Assembly: GCA_963824935.1 (NCBI GenBank)
Contig: CAWGRF010000009.1
Span: 1 to 64,000, forward strand
Reading direction: 5' to 3'
Origin: JACCZX01 sp963824935
GTDB lineage: Bacteria > Pseudomonadota > Gammaproteobacteria > Burkholderiales > Burkholderiaceae_F
DNA length: 64,000 bases
Under the pieces are notes generated by a model. The model was not told where the DNA came from. It ran no database searches and saw only the letters and a program-made list of their open reading frames with translations. Both the position numbers and the translations under genes were made by a program. This document shows, in pieces, positions 1 through 8,432 of this stretch. Within the stretch, counting starts at the first letter, position 1; the number at the start of each line of letters is the position of its first letter.

Positions 1-214
1 GATCGACAGCGGATGCGCTCCTACCACGCCGATTGCAGTGCTTGAAAGCGTTAGCAGCGCCAATGCACGGCAATGGATCGGAACACTTGCTGAAGCGGCT
101 GCCTCATCACCAGACATCGCCGGCGGACCGGTAGTGCTGTTGATCGGCAAGGCGCTGCGCCGCGCGCTCGAACGCGCGGCAGCATCGAGTCAGGTCACTG
201 CTCGCGCGGCTTAG
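1..214 (+). CDS. Uroporphyrinogen-III C-methyltransferase, C-terminal part (partial)
   Basis: An open frame enters from the left edge (frame beginning at base 2) and stops at TAG 212-214, giving about 70 residues. It contains TPIAVLESVSSANARQW, then GTLAEAA, then GPVVLLIGKALRRA, which is the order seen at the C-terminal end of SUMT/CobA enzymes (the TP-A-VE segment, the GTL strand and the closing LLIG strand). Such enzymes methylate uroporphyrinogen III to precorrin-2 for siroheme or cobalamin. The N-terminus and the active site lie outside the window, so a CysG-type fusion cannot be excluded. A small CbiX-type chelatase acting in the same pathway lies far away at 36.3-36.7 kb and is not linked. 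Confidence 0.75.
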   Translation, partial: IDSGCAPTTPIAVLESVSSANARQWIGTLAEAAASSPDIAGGPVVLLIGKALRRALERAAASSQVTARAA

Positions 215-278
215 TTGCAAGTCCCGCCTGCACGACGATCTCGGGCATCGCGCCGTTCTGCAGTGGCACCCTGAGCGT

Positions 279-512
279 TCACGCTTCGTACTTGAACGAC
301 AGCTGGACGCGGGCTCGGAAGGCCACCACCTTGCCGTCGTCGATTTTCACGTCGAGCTTGGTCACTTCGGCCACGCGCAGGTCACGCAGGCTCTTCGCCG
401 CGGTTTCGACGGCGTTGCGCGCGGCGTCTTCCCACGACTTGGTGCTCACGCCGACGACATCGGTGATGCGGTAGACGCTGGGTTCGTTGCTCGGGTTCTG
501 CTTCTTGGCCAT
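279..512 (-). CDS. Dodecin family flavin-binding protein
   Basis: A 77-residue protein with the dodecin pattern: VYRITDVVGVSTKSWEDAA, then AVETAAKSLRDLR, then a strand pair ending in ARVQLSFKYEA. Dodecins are small dodecameric proteins that bind flavin or CoA between subunits and buffer free flavin in the cytoplasm. Length matches the family (65-80 aa) with a slightly longer polar N-terminus (MAKKQNPSNEPS). The start is supported by an AGGAG about 8 nt upstream of the ATG. It lies just downstream of phaC on the same strand (46 nt gap) and may be read from the same transcript. The link to PHA metabolism is positional only. Confidence 0.9.
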   Translation of the reverse strand: MAKKQNPSNEPSVYRITDVVGVSTKSWEDAARNAVETAAKSLRDLRVAEVTKLDVKIDDGKVVAFRARVQLSFKYEA

Positions 513-558
513 CTCGCTTCTCCTCGTGTGACGGACGCTGTCTACAGCGCCGATTGCA

Positions 559-2436
559 TCATTTCACGTGCACGTACTCGCCTGGCGCGGGGCCCAGCGA
601 TCTGTATTTGCGCAAGCCGCCCTTCTTCGGTGCGTCGACCAGCTCACCCGACCGTTTCTGGATCCAGCCGCGCCAATGTGGCCACCAGCTGCCTTCGGTG
701 CGCTTGGCGTGTGCGGCCGTGGCCCATTCGTCCGCATCCTTTGCGGCGGCCGGCGCCGCGAAGAAATATGACTTCGATCCGCCCGGCGGATTGATCAGGC
801 TCTGCAGGTGTCCGGCGTTGGCAAGCACGAAGGTCGTTTCAGGCCCGAACAGCCGCGCTGTGTCGTAGCAGCCGCGCCAAGGCGTGATGTGATCGGTAAC
901 GCCGCCGATCACATACGCACCTACGTGCACCTTGCTGAGATCGATCGGCAGCCCGACGATCTTCAACATGCCGGCGTTCACGTAAGGGTTCGTCTCGAAC
1001 AACTCCAGCAAGTCGCAATGAAACTGCCCCGGCAGGCGAGTCGTGTCGTTGTTCCAAAACAGAATGTCGAATGCAGGCGGCTTGTTGCCGAGCAGATAGT
1101 TGTTGACCCAGTAATTCCAGATCAGGTCGTTCGCGCGCAGCCACGCAAATGTGCGTGCCATTTCTTCGCCGGTGACGATGCCGCGCCGGCGCGAACGCGC
1201 CTTGGCGGCGCGAATCGCCTTCGGTGTATTGAACAGACCCAGCGTCGAATCGCTCAGAGCGGCCTCGGTATCCAGAATGCACACGGCCCAACTCGTATTG
1301 GCGACCTTGTGCTCGCCGCGGGCCGCCAGCCATCCCAGGTAGGCGGCAAGCGTCATGCCGCCCGAGCAGCTGCCCCACATGTTGACGTCCGGGCTGCCAC
1401 TAATGGCGCGCGCCACGTCGACCGCCTGGTCAAGCGCCATCGCATAATCCTCGAGGCCCCAATGGCTTTGTTCGGCAGTGGGATTGCACCAGCTGATGAC
1501 GAAGAACTGCACACCCGAATCCACTGCCCACTTCGCAAGGCTCTTTTCGGGTGTGAGGTCGATCGCGTAGAACTTGTTGACCTGCGGCGGCGACATGACC
1601 AACGGACGCGCATGCACCTTCGGCGTACTCGGCGTGTACTGGATCAGCTCGAACATCTCGGTGCGATAAACCACTTGACCGGGCGTGGTCGCCACGTTGA
1701 CGCCGACCTTGAAGGGCGTGCTGTCCACCTGCGATGGCAGCATATGGTTGTGACGCATGTCGTGCGCTAAGTTTTTTAGCCCCGCGATGAAGTGCGCGCC
1801 GCCCGTATCGACGGTCTTGCGCGCCGCTGCAGGGTTGGCGAACACCCAGTTGCTCGGCGCCAGCGCGTCAGTGAGCAGCGAGGAGAAAAAGTGCGCGCGC
1901 CCCTTATTAAGCGCGCCGAGCGAAGACTGATCGATAAAGGCGGCCAAGCTGCTTTGCGTGACACCGTGGGCTTGCATCAACCGCCTAAGCAGAAAGTTCG
2001 ACTGCCAGGCGGGGTCCGCGAAGCGCCGATCCTTGGGGTGTGGTTTCACGTCCGAGTCGCCGCGCACCACCTTGCGCAGTTCGCCTAAATACGCACCAAG
2101 ATGACTCGCCGCCACTCGCGGCGAAGCTGCGACGGCGCGGAGCAGAGAGCCGGCGGCCGCCGCCATATCGCGACGGCGGATACCGAGCAGCGGGTTGAAC
2201 GCCAGCGTGTTCTCAGCCGCGCCGACGACCAGATCGGTCATGTCGCCGGCTGTGTGCAGCGCACTGTCACCCGCTTTGCCGACCACCCGCGCGGCGCTAT
2301 CGCCCGCCTCACGGACTACGCGCGCCGCGCGCACCGCGCGTTGGCCGAGGCGGCTTGCACCAGTGGCACGGAGGGCTTTGTGCGTCGGTCGCTTGATCGA
2401 GCCGTCAGCGGAATCGAGAGCAGTCCTGTTGGCCAT
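559..2436 (-). CDS. phaC: Class II (medium-chain-length) poly(3-hydroxyalkanoate) synthase PhaC
   Basis: A 625-residue alpha/beta-hydrolase-fold synthase that polymerises (R)-3-hydroxyacyl-CoA at the surface of PHA granules. The lipase-like box GSCSGG places the catalytic Cys at about residue 357, with Asp at about 515 (GGVTDHITPW) and His at about 543 (NAGHLQSLINPP). Blocks such as NKFYAIDLTPEKSLA, NDLIWNYWVNNYLLG and FDILFWNNDTTRLP, and the ending GEYVHVK, match Pseudomonas PhaC1/PhaC2, i.e. the class II medium-chain type, rather than class I from Cupriavidus. The family similarity starts near residue 75 (AENTLAFNPLLGIRR). Residues 1-70 are an Ala/Arg-rich extension that Pseudomonas enzymes lack; it could be a granule or nucleoid anchor or a mis-set start. 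Last gene of the phaZ-maoC-phaC operon. Confidence 0.93.
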   Translation of the reverse strand: MANRTALDSADGSIKRPTHKALRATGASRLGQRAVRAARVVREAGDSAARVVGKAGDSALHTAGDMTDLVVGAAENTLAFNPLLGIRRRDMAAAAGSLLRAVAASPRVAASHLGAYLGELRKVVRGDSDVKPHPKDRRFADPAWQSNFLLRRLMQAHGVTQSSLAAFIDQSSLGALNKGRAHFFSSLLTDALAPSNWVFANPAAARKTVDTGGAHFIAGLKNLAHDMRHNHMLPSQVDSTPFKVGVNVATTPGQVVYRTEMFELIQYTPSTPKVHARPLVMSPPQVNKFYAIDLTPEKSLAKWAVDSGVQFFVISWCNPTAEQSHWGLEDYAMALDQAVDVARAISGSPDVNMWGSCSGGMTLAAYLGWLAARGEHKVANTSWAVCILDTEAALSDSTLGLFNTPKAIRAAKARSRRRGIVTGEEMARTFAWLRANDLIWNYWVNNYLLGNKPPAFDILFWNNDTTRLPGQFHCDLLELFETNPYVNAGMLKIVGLPIDLSKVHVGAYVIGGVTDHITPWRGCYDTARLFGPETTFVLANAGHLQSLINPPGGSKSYFFAAPAAAKDADEWATAAHAKRTEGSWWPHWRGWIQKRSGELVDAPKKGGLRKYRSLGPAPGEYVHVK

Positions 2437-2440
2437 CGCC

Positions 2441-2911
2441 TCACCCCATCAACATTGCCAATGCGGTCGCCACGAGCGCCGGTTTTTGCTCGCTGTCGAT
2501 CTCAATCGTATTCTCGGTCGTCACGAGGAAGCGGCCACCGCTCTTGTCTTCGACGGCGGTGATCTTGATCCGATTTCGCACGCGCTTACCAGCGCGCACG
2601 GGCGCAATGAAGCGCACTTTGTCCAGGCCATAGTTCAGAGCCTGCTTCAGCTCCACGTTCGCGACCATCACCTCGAAGGTGGTCGGGGCCAGCAGCGCCA
2701 GAGTCAGGTACCCGTGGGCGATCGTGCCGCCGAATGGGCTTTCGCGCGCGGCCCTGTCCGCATCTACGTGGATCCACTGATTGTCGCCGGTGCAGTGCGC
2801 GAACTCGTTGATGCGCGTCTGGTCCAGAGTGATCCACGACGAAGTGCCGAGTTCCGAGCCAACACGCTCAGCCAGGCGGGCAATGGGAATCTTGTCGGTC
2901 ATAGTGTGCAT
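2441..2911 (-). CDS. MaoC-like (R)-specific enoyl-CoA hydratase
   Basis: A 156-residue single hot-dog-fold hydratase. The hydratase-2 motif is visible as FAHCTGDNQWIHVDADRA, with the Asp and His that activate water about five residues apart, followed by PFGGTIAHGYLTLALLAP. These enzymes hydrate trans-2-enoyl-CoA to (R)-3-hydroxyacyl-CoA. In this operon, between phaZ (7 nt gap) and phaC (4 nt gap), it is the obvious link from beta-oxidation to PHA synthesis, i.e. a PhaJ role. Function from family and context; the chain-length preference cannot be read from sequence by eye. The first ATG has GAAGG upstream; a second in-frame ATG lies 9 nt downstream. Confidence 0.88.
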   Translation of the reverse strand: MHTMTDKIPIARLAERVGSELGTSSWITLDQTRINEFAHCTGDNQWIHVDADRAARESPFGGTIAHGYLTLALLAPTTFEVMVANVELKQALNYGLDKVRFIAPVRAGKRVRNRIKITAVEDKSGGRFLVTTENTIEIDSEQKPALVATALAMLMG

Positions 2912-2918
2912 CCGGCCT

Positions 2919-3758
2919 TCAGGGTTTTCGAAGGAACTCTTCGATCGCGCGGGCGGATTGCTCCAGCCGCGTCAGCAGGAACAAGTGGCCGCAGTCGAAC
3001 ACTTTCAGTTCGGCGGTGGGGATCAGGCGGCACATCAGGCGCGCATTCGCGAGTGGCACGATCGGATCATCGGCGCCGGCCATCACCAGCGTGGGCTGCT
3101 TCAAGGTATGCAGCCAGTGAATGCTCGTCCAACCTGCGGCCGCAGCGATCTGAAAGTAGTAACCCAGCTGCGACTGCCAGCGGATGTGCTGGAACAGCTC
3201 GGCGGCCAGCCTTGCATCGTGGCGGAAATCGCCGCCATAGATGTCGCCCGCTACGCGGCGGGAGTACTCCGAGCTCACAAAGCGTTGTGGAGTCGCCATC
3301 TTCAGCAGCACGCGCGGGTGCGCAGGCACCATGAAAGCACCTGTCGCGGTGGCACACAGGATCAGGCGTCGGCAATGTTCCCGTTCGCTGCGCGCAAACT
3401 GCTGCGCGGCCGCGCCGCCCCAGGAAACGCCCAACACGTCGCCCTGCCGATGACCGTAGTGGTCGAGCACGCGCATGCCCATGCTGGCGATATCGCTCAG
3501 GCGGTACGGTCGGCGCGGCAACGGTGAGTGGCCCACGCCCGGGACGTCGAAGGTGATCAATTCGCGTTGCGGCATCGAGCGCGCCAACGGCTCTAGCAGT
3601 TCGATGTTGCCGCCGATGCCGTTGAACACCAACAGGGGCAGACCGCGGCCGGAGCCGGCCTGGCGGCCGACACGCAACAGCTGAGTGCCGATACGCAGCG
3701 TGGCGATCGATAACGCGCGCGGCGACTCGGACGTGGCGTGAGCTTGTGCAGCCATCAT
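2919..3758 (-). CDS. phaZ: Intracellular medium-chain-length PHA depolymerase PhaZ
   Basis: A 279-residue alpha/beta hydrolase. LLVFNGIGGNIELLEPL, FDVPGVGHSPLPRRPYR, GVSWGGAAAQQFA and GWTSIHWLHTLKQPTLV are the hallmarks of the Pseudomonas intracellular mcl-PHA depolymerase that sits between phaC1 and phaC2. Triad by position: Ser about 112 in GVSWGG, Asp about 230 in AGADDP, His about 258 in CGHLF. It releases 3-hydroxyacids from granules, the counterpart of the synthase in the same operon. First gene of the operon, divergent from fadD. This is distinct from the secreted-type depolymerase at 47.6-48.8 kb. Confidence 0.9.
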   Translation of the reverse strand: MMAAQAHATSESPRALSIATLRIGTQLLRVGRQAGSGRGLPLLVFNGIGGNIELLEPLARSMPQRELITFDVPGVGHSPLPRRPYRLSDIASMGMRVLDHYGHRQGDVLGVSWGGAAAQQFARSEREHCRRLILCATATGAFMVPAHPRVLLKMATPQRFVSSEYSRRVAGDIYGGDFRHDARLAAELFQHIRWQSQLGYYFQIAAAAGWTSIHWLHTLKQPTLVMAGADDPIVPLANARLMCRLIPTAELKVFDCGHLFLLTRLEQSARAIEEFLRKP

Positions 3759-3759
3759 G

Positions 3760-3905
3760 CGAGTCTACGAAAAGCTCGAGCCGGTCTTGCCGTGCGGTAA
3801 TGACGACCCCGATGCACTGGGCCATAGCCGGGGCAAGGTACGACTGCCTCTATCTCACGGTTGTATGCGTTGACGCCCGAGACTAGGATCATGGGCTTCC
3901 TGCGG
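3760..3905 (-). pseudogene. Fossil C-terminal fragment of an acyl-CoA ligase
   Basis: Read on the minus strand, this stretch encodes RRKPMILVSGVNAYNREIEA followed by VVPCPG, then after a one-base frame change MAQCIGVVITARQDRLELFV. This lines up with the hinge and C-terminal domain of the intact FadD next door (DRKKDMIIVSGFNVYPNEVE, then VACRGVAECACVGVPDE and KLFVV). No ligase N-terminal domain is present and the piece is out of frame with itself, so it is a remnant. It lies in the divergent phaZ-fadD spacer, points opposite to fadD and ends where phaZ begins, so it may now serve as the upstream region of phaZ. Confidence 0.7.
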
Positions 3906-3993
3906 TTGACACGCAACGTCCGTCGCGACGCGGGCTCTATCGCCTTCAACCTGGCGCGGCGGCTGCCTCCGCAGAATTTCATAGGAGAGCGCA

Positions 3994-5637
3994 ATGGAGA
4001 CTATCGTCAGCGACAGACACTGGGTTCACTCATACGGCGACCGCATTCCGGCTGAGATCGACGCCGACGCTTATAGGTCGGTGGTGCACCTGATGGATGC
4101 AGCGATCGCGCGCTACCGCGACCGTACCGCGTTTCGCAGCTTCACCAACTCGCTGAGCTACGGCGAGTTCGACTCGCGGGCGAAAGCTTTCGCGGCATTT
4201 CTGCAGCAGCGACTGAGCGTGAAGAAAGGCGACCGCATCGCGGTGATGCTGCCCAATCTGCTCGCCTTCCCGATTGCAATGTTAGGCATCGCGCGCGCCG
4301 GCGCGGTGCAGGTGAACGTAAACCCGCTGTACACGCCACGCGAGCTCGAGCACCAGCTCAACGATGCGGGTGTCGAAGTGATAGTCATCTTCAACGGCTC
4401 GACGCCGACGCTCGCCGAGATCATCAGCAAGACTGGCGTGAAGACGGTCATCACGGTAGGCGTCGGTGACGGCGGCGCGACCTCGCTGCCGAGCCCGCCG
4501 GTCGATGCGCGGCTTACCGCGACGGTGGGCTTCGACGAGGCGCTGTCGCAAGGCAAGGACCTGCCCTTCAGGCCTGTCGAGCTGAAAGGCGACGACTTGC
4601 TGTTCCTGCAGTACACCGGTGGCACCACCGGACTGTCGAAGGGGGCTGCGCTGTCGCACCGCAACCTCGTCGCTAACGTCGAGCAGTTCAAGGCCCTGAT
4701 GCCGCTGCGCGAAGACGGAGAGGTGATCGTCACCGCGCTGCCGCTGTATCACATCTTCGCGCTGATGGTGAACTTCCTCACCACTTTCTCAGTTGGCGCC
4801 GAGAACTGGCTGGTGGCCAACCCGCGCGACATGGACGGCCTGGTCAATACGATGAAACAGGCGCGGCCGAGCGTCTTCATGGGAGTGAACACGCTGTACG
4901 CGGGTCTGACGATGCACCCGCGAATCGGTGAGGTCGACTGGTCCCGCCTGCACCTGGCCGGCGGCGGCGGCGCCGCGGTGATCGGCGCCACCTCGGCAAA
5001 GTGGAAGGAGATCACCGGCACCTTCATCCGCGAAGGGTATGGACTGTCGGAAACCTCGCCGGTGCTGTCCTTCAACCCTCCCACTATCAATGAATTCAGC
5101 GGCACCACCGGCCTGCCCTTGCCATCGACCGACATCAAGCTGCTCGACGACGAGGACCACGAGGTTCCGATCGGTGAGGCCGGCGAGATCTGCGCCAAGG
5201 GACCGCAGGTGATGCGCGGCTACTGGAACAAGCCCGAAGCCAACGCCGCTGCCTTCACCCCCGATGGCTACTTCCGCACCGGAGACATCGGGGTGTTCGA
5301 CGAGCGCGGGTTCCTCAAGATCGTCGACCGCAAGAAGGACATGATCATCGTTTCGGGGTTCAACGTTTATCCGAACGAAGTCGAGGCCGTGGTCACTGCG
5401 TGCCGCGGCGTGGCCGAATGCGCCTGCGTCGGGGTTCCCGACGAGAAGAGCGGCGAGGCGGTCAAGCTCTTCGTCGTGAAGGCACCCGGTGTGACGCTAG
5501 GTGACGACGAGATCGTCAGCCATTGCCGCGCAGCGCTGGCTGCCTACAAGGTGCCGCGGGTCGTGAGCTTTGTCGACGCCTTGCCCAAGTCCACGGTCGG
5601 CAAGATCCTGCGTCGGGAGCTGCGCAACCTGACATGA
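3994..5637 (+). CDS. fadD: Long-chain fatty acid-CoA ligase FadD
   Basis: A 547-residue ANL-superfamily adenylating enzyme that converts free fatty acids to acyl-CoA at the inner membrane. Visible motifs: the phosphate-binding loop YTGGTTGLSKGAALSHRN, the aromatic loop GYGLSETSPVLSFN, the ATP/ribose motif DGYFRTGDIGVFDERG, the hinge DRKKDMIIVSGFNVYPNEVE, and a catalytic Lys near the C-terminus in PKSTVGKILRRELR. Length is normal for FadD (540-560). An AGGAGAG just upstream of the ATG supports the start. It is divergent from the phaZ-maoC-phaC operon and probably supplies the activated acyl chains that the hydratase and PhaC use. Confidence 0.92.
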   Translation: METIVSDRHWVHSYGDRIPAEIDADAYRSVVHLMDAAIARYRDRTAFRSFTNSLSYGEFDSRAKAFAAFLQQRLSVKKGDRIAVMLPNLLAFPIAMLGIARAGAVQVNVNPLYTPRELEHQLNDAGVEVIVIFNGSTPTLAEIISKTGVKTVITVGVGDGGATSLPSPPVDARLTATVGFDEALSQGKDLPFRPVELKGDDLLFLQYTGGTTGLSKGAALSHRNLVANVEQFKALMPLREDGEVIVTALPLYHIFALMVNFLTTFSVGAENWLVANPRDMDGLVNTMKQARPSVFMGVNTLYAGLTMHPRIGEVDWSRLHLAGGGGAAVIGATSAKWKEITGTFIREGYGLSETSPVLSFNPPTINEFSGTTGLPLPSTDIKLLDDEDHEVPIGEAGEICAKGPQVMRGYWNKPEANAAAFTPDGYFRTGDIGVFDERGFLKIVDRKKDMIIVSGFNVYPNEVEAVVTACRGVAECACVGVPDEKSGEAVKLFVVKAPGVTLGDDEIVSHCRAALAAYKVPRVVSFVDALPKSTVGKILRRELRNLT

Positions 5638-5710
5638 CGGCCGCGGCACCGGCCGCGAAGCTATGTGACCCTAGGAGGGGACAGGTCGAACGAACGCGCG
5701 CCTGGTTTGT

Positions 5711-6391
5711 TTACAACTTGTCCCCTTGCACCATCCCGATCCGCCTGCGCAGTCGTGCGGTTTCGCCGGCATCCCCCGCCTTCTCTGAAAGCGCTAGCTG
5801 CACGTTCAACCACGCCAACAGCGGACGGCGCCAACCTTGCGCCGACGCGGTCTCAGCGGCCAGCGCGATGGCTGTTGGGTTCGCTCGCCCGCTTTGAAAC
5901 AGCACGCCGATCGCCACCAGCCTCGACAGTGGATCTTCAATCCCGCGCAGTGCTGCGGCTGCATCCTCCGCACTCAAGTTTGGAGCAGCAACGGCGCGGT
6001 GCTGCGGCGGAAGCAGCGCGATGTCCTGCGGTTGCACACGTGCGGCGAGGTAGTCCGCGTACGCGCGCTCTGGAGCGGGCGCGTCGGGCCTGAGCTTCTC
6101 GAAGCCTTCGCAAGGTTCGAACACGAGGCTTGCTACGCGGGCAGCGCAGCGCACGAGCTCGGCGCGACCGAGCAGGTCGGCGCGGCCGGTGCGTGCGATC
6201 TCGCTGCGCGCGCGTGCGAAGTCGCTGTCCGCGAGCCGCGTGTCGCCGGCGAGGTAGGCCGCTACCGCGTGGTCCATCGCCGTCTTGGCATTGGATTCCC
6301 AATCGGGAACCGGCGGACCGCTTACGCACGCTCCGATCAATACGACGGCGCAAAACGCCAGTAACCGCGTCGCGCGCAGCGCATGTCTCAT
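5711..6391 (-). CDS. Putative lipoprotein of the Mla-like operon
   Basis: A 226-residue protein with a short basic N-terminus, a hydrophobic stretch and a lipobox LIGAC (Cys about residue 22), so it is predicted to be a periplasm-facing lipoprotein. The mature part is Ala/Arg-rich, helical, and could be TPR-like, with segments such as DHAVAAYLAGDTRLADSDFA that resemble a TPR helix pair. No catalytic motif is visible. It overlaps the mlaD-like gene by 4 nt and is the last gene of that operon, so a role in the same lipid transporter is likely. I do not recognise the exact family. Confidence 0.75.
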   Translation of the reverse strand: MRHALRATRLLAFCAVVLIGACVSGPPVPDWESNAKTAMDHAVAAYLAGDTRLADSDFARARSEIARTGRADLLGRAELVRCAARVASLVFEPCEGFEKLRPDAPAPERAYADYLAARVQPQDIALLPPQHRAVAAPNLSAEDAAAALRGIEDPLSRLVAIGVLFQSGRANPTAIALAAETASAQGWRRPLLAWLNVQLALSEKAGDAGETARLRRRIGMVQGDKL

Positions 6392-7347
6392 GGCAATTTC
6401 AACTTCGGATCGCGCGCGAATGGCCAGCGTCGATTGACCTCGTCGATCATGCGACTCACCTTGCGCAGACTCGTATCGACCTCGGCGCGCAGGGCGGCGA
6501 GGTCCGTGGTTGCCTCGCGCGCGTTGCCGGCAGCGATCTGCGCGTCTGCGAGGATGGCGTCGACCTTCTTCAAACTCGCGCGCGCATCGGTGAGCGCCGC
6601 ATTCAGCTGCACGATTGCGGCGCGCGCTTCGGGCACCAGGCCCTCGGGACCGAAGGCCTGCGCGTCAGCCTTCGCGGCCAGACCGTCGACTCTGGCAAGC
6701 AATGCGTTGGTGCGATCGAGCGCCGTGGTCAACTTCTTTGCATCGGCCTCGTTGCCGAGCAGCAGGCCCAGCGCGCCCTGCGGGCCTTTCAGTTTTTCGG
6801 TGGCGTCTCGCACGTTGCCGAGGCTCGCGGCGAGCGCGGAGTCCTCTGCGCTCAGCGCTTTCAGGTTGCTGACAAGCTCGCGCATGTCGGCCACCAGGCG
6901 CGGGATCTCGGCCGTCGCATCGCCCACCAACACCTTGCGCACTGCGCCGTCCGGAAGCGGCGGATCGGACAGAATCCCGCTGAACGCTTTGAGGGCGGTG
7001 TTGCCCAGCAGGCCACGGGTGAGCGTGAACACACTGGATTCGCGCAGCCAGCGTGCATCCTTGCTCGGCACATCGATGAGGATGCGCGCGACTCCGTCGT
7101 CGGTCAGTTCGATGCGCCGCACGCGGCCGATCGGAAAGCCGGAGAACGTAAGGTTCATGCCTACGGTCACGCCTTCGGAATCGTCCACCATCAGCACCAG
7201 CCGCTGCGACTCCTCGAACGCGCCGCGCGCGTACAGCAAGTAGACGACCGCGCCGGCGATAAGCATCAACAGCAGCGCGAGCAGCAGCGCCGCCTTGAAC
7301 TCCAGATTCTCGTCCGGTCGCGACGCTGTAGAGGATTCTTCCTTCAT
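6388..7347 (-). CDS. MlaD/MCE-domain protein of a lipid ABC transporter
   Basis: A 319-residue protein with one N-terminal membrane helix (ALLLALLLMLIAGAVVYLLY), then an MCE domain (VTVGMNLTFSGFPIGRVRRI at about 55-75) and a long helical C-terminus rich in Ala/Leu/Lys (about 150-290). MCE proteins form periplasmic rings that pass phospholipid or other hydrophobic compounds between membranes. It sits between a MlaE-type permease (16 nt upstream) and the lipoprotein (4 nt overlap). The long coiled C-terminus resembles Mce/PqiB-type needles more than the short E. coli MlaD. Confidence 0.88.
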   Translation of the reverse strand: MKEESSTASRPDENLEFKAALLLALLLMLIAGAVVYLLYARGAFEESQRLVLMVDDSEGVTVGMNLTFSGFPIGRVRRIELTDDGVARILIDVPSKDARWLRESSVFTLTRGLLGNTALKAFSGILSDPPLPDGAVRKVLVGDATAEIPRLVADMRELVSNLKALSAEDSALAASLGNVRDATEKLKGPQGALGLLLGNEADAKKLTTALDRTNALLARVDGLAAKADAQAFGPEGLVPEARAAIVQLNAALTDARASLKKVDAILADAQIAAGNAREATTDLAALRAEVDTSLRKVSRMIDEVNRRWPFARDPKLKLP

Positions 7348-7363
7348 TGCAGTTGTGGCGAGC

Positions 7364-8167
7364 TTAGTAGTAATTGCCGACGAGTGACGCCACTTCGATC
7401 AGCAGGATCACGACAAAGAGACGAACCAGGCTTTGCAATTCAAAGCTCGTTCGCAGTCCAGCGCGGGGCCGATCGTAATGAACCAAAGCGACGGGAATCA
7501 ACGCGACCGCAAGGCCGAAGAAAAACGTCTTCAGCGCAAAGATCATCGACACCGCCGGATTGAACACCTGTCCAAACGTGCGCGTGTAACCCTCAAACGC
7601 GCCCGTTGTAAAGCCGTAGACCGACACGTACACCAGCACCGCTGTCACCACACAGCTCACGGTAACGAGCATCAGTGCGCAAAACATGGCCGACAGCACA
7701 CGCGGCAGCATTTCCCGCCGCAGCGGGTCGACACCCTGCTGCGCAAGCGCATCGAACTCGCCGCGCGCGCGCATCGCCCAGATGTCCGCGGCATTGGGAA
7801 GCGCGCAACGCAGCGCGGCAAACACGGCCGCGGTCAGCGGAATCAGCTCGAGCACCAGCACGCGCACGACCGTCTCCAGCGCGTACTGCGACAGGCCGTA
7901 GCTCGCGGCAGTCACGACCACGATGCGGATGATCACGAGGCTGATCAGCGAAGACAGCACGATGAACCACAGCAGGATCGGCGCGGTGCCCAGGTAAACG
8001 TGCCGCGCTAACGCCGATCGGTTCGGCCCGGCATAGCTCGACGGCGAAAGCGCCAGCACAAGGATCAGCGCACCGAAATGGATGATCCGCCACCAACCCG
8101 CGAACCACGTCAGAGTCGCGCGGCCCACGTCGGTGAGCACGCCCTGTGACGAAAGAAGCGAAGTCAT
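7364..8167 (-). CDS. MlaE family ABC transporter permease
   Basis: A 267-residue polytopic protein with about five to six hydrophobic segments. The MlaE signature is readable: ELIPLTAAVFAALRCALPNA corresponds to the conserved EL-P--A--VAGR-G segment, followed by GEFDALAQQGVDPLRREMLP, the EI-AL---GIDP---LV-PR block that contacts the ATPase. It is the first gene of the operon (permease, MCE protein, lipoprotein). No ATP-binding subunit is adjacent, which is unusual; the ATPase would have to be encoded elsewhere. Confidence 0.88.
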   Translation of the reverse strand: MTSLLSSQGVLTDVGRATLTWFAGWWRIIHFGALILVLALSPSSYAGPNRSALARHVYLGTAPILLWFIVLSSLISLVIIRIVVVTAASYGLSQYALETVVRVLVLELIPLTAAVFAALRCALPNAADIWAMRARGEFDALAQQGVDPLRREMLPRVLSAMFCALMLVTVSCVVTAVLVYVSVYGFTTGAFEGYTRTFGQVFNPAVSMIFALKTFFFGLAVALIPVALVHYDRPRAGLRTSFELQSLVRLFVVILLIEVASLVGNYY

Positions 8168-8432
8168 GCCGGGATGATAGGGTCACTCGCCAGATACGCG
8201 ATCTCGGCCTGTTTCGCGGCGTTGCTCTGCGGCCGTATCAGATCTCAGATCGCAAGATCTATCGCGTGGAACACCGAGCGGTGCATCATGGCGGTGTTAT
8301 CGATACTTCAATCCGTCACCTAATGCTGAGCGCGGCGAAACGCATCGCACCGACGCCTCAAAGTCCCTCGTGCGCCACCGCTAACTAGACGCTAGATGTG
8401 CTGACGGCTGTTTAGTCAAGGAGACATCGACT

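Noticed and set aside
808..1770. A 320-codon plus-strand open frame opposite phaC
   Set aside because: It is the Arg/His-rich antisense shadow of phaC, without any recognisable motif, and phaC shows full class II synthase similarity.
3067..3825. A 252-codon minus-strand frame overlapping phaZ
   Set aside because: Only its first about 25 codons match anything, and those belong to the fossil ligase fragment; the rest is an out-of-frame shadow of phaZ.
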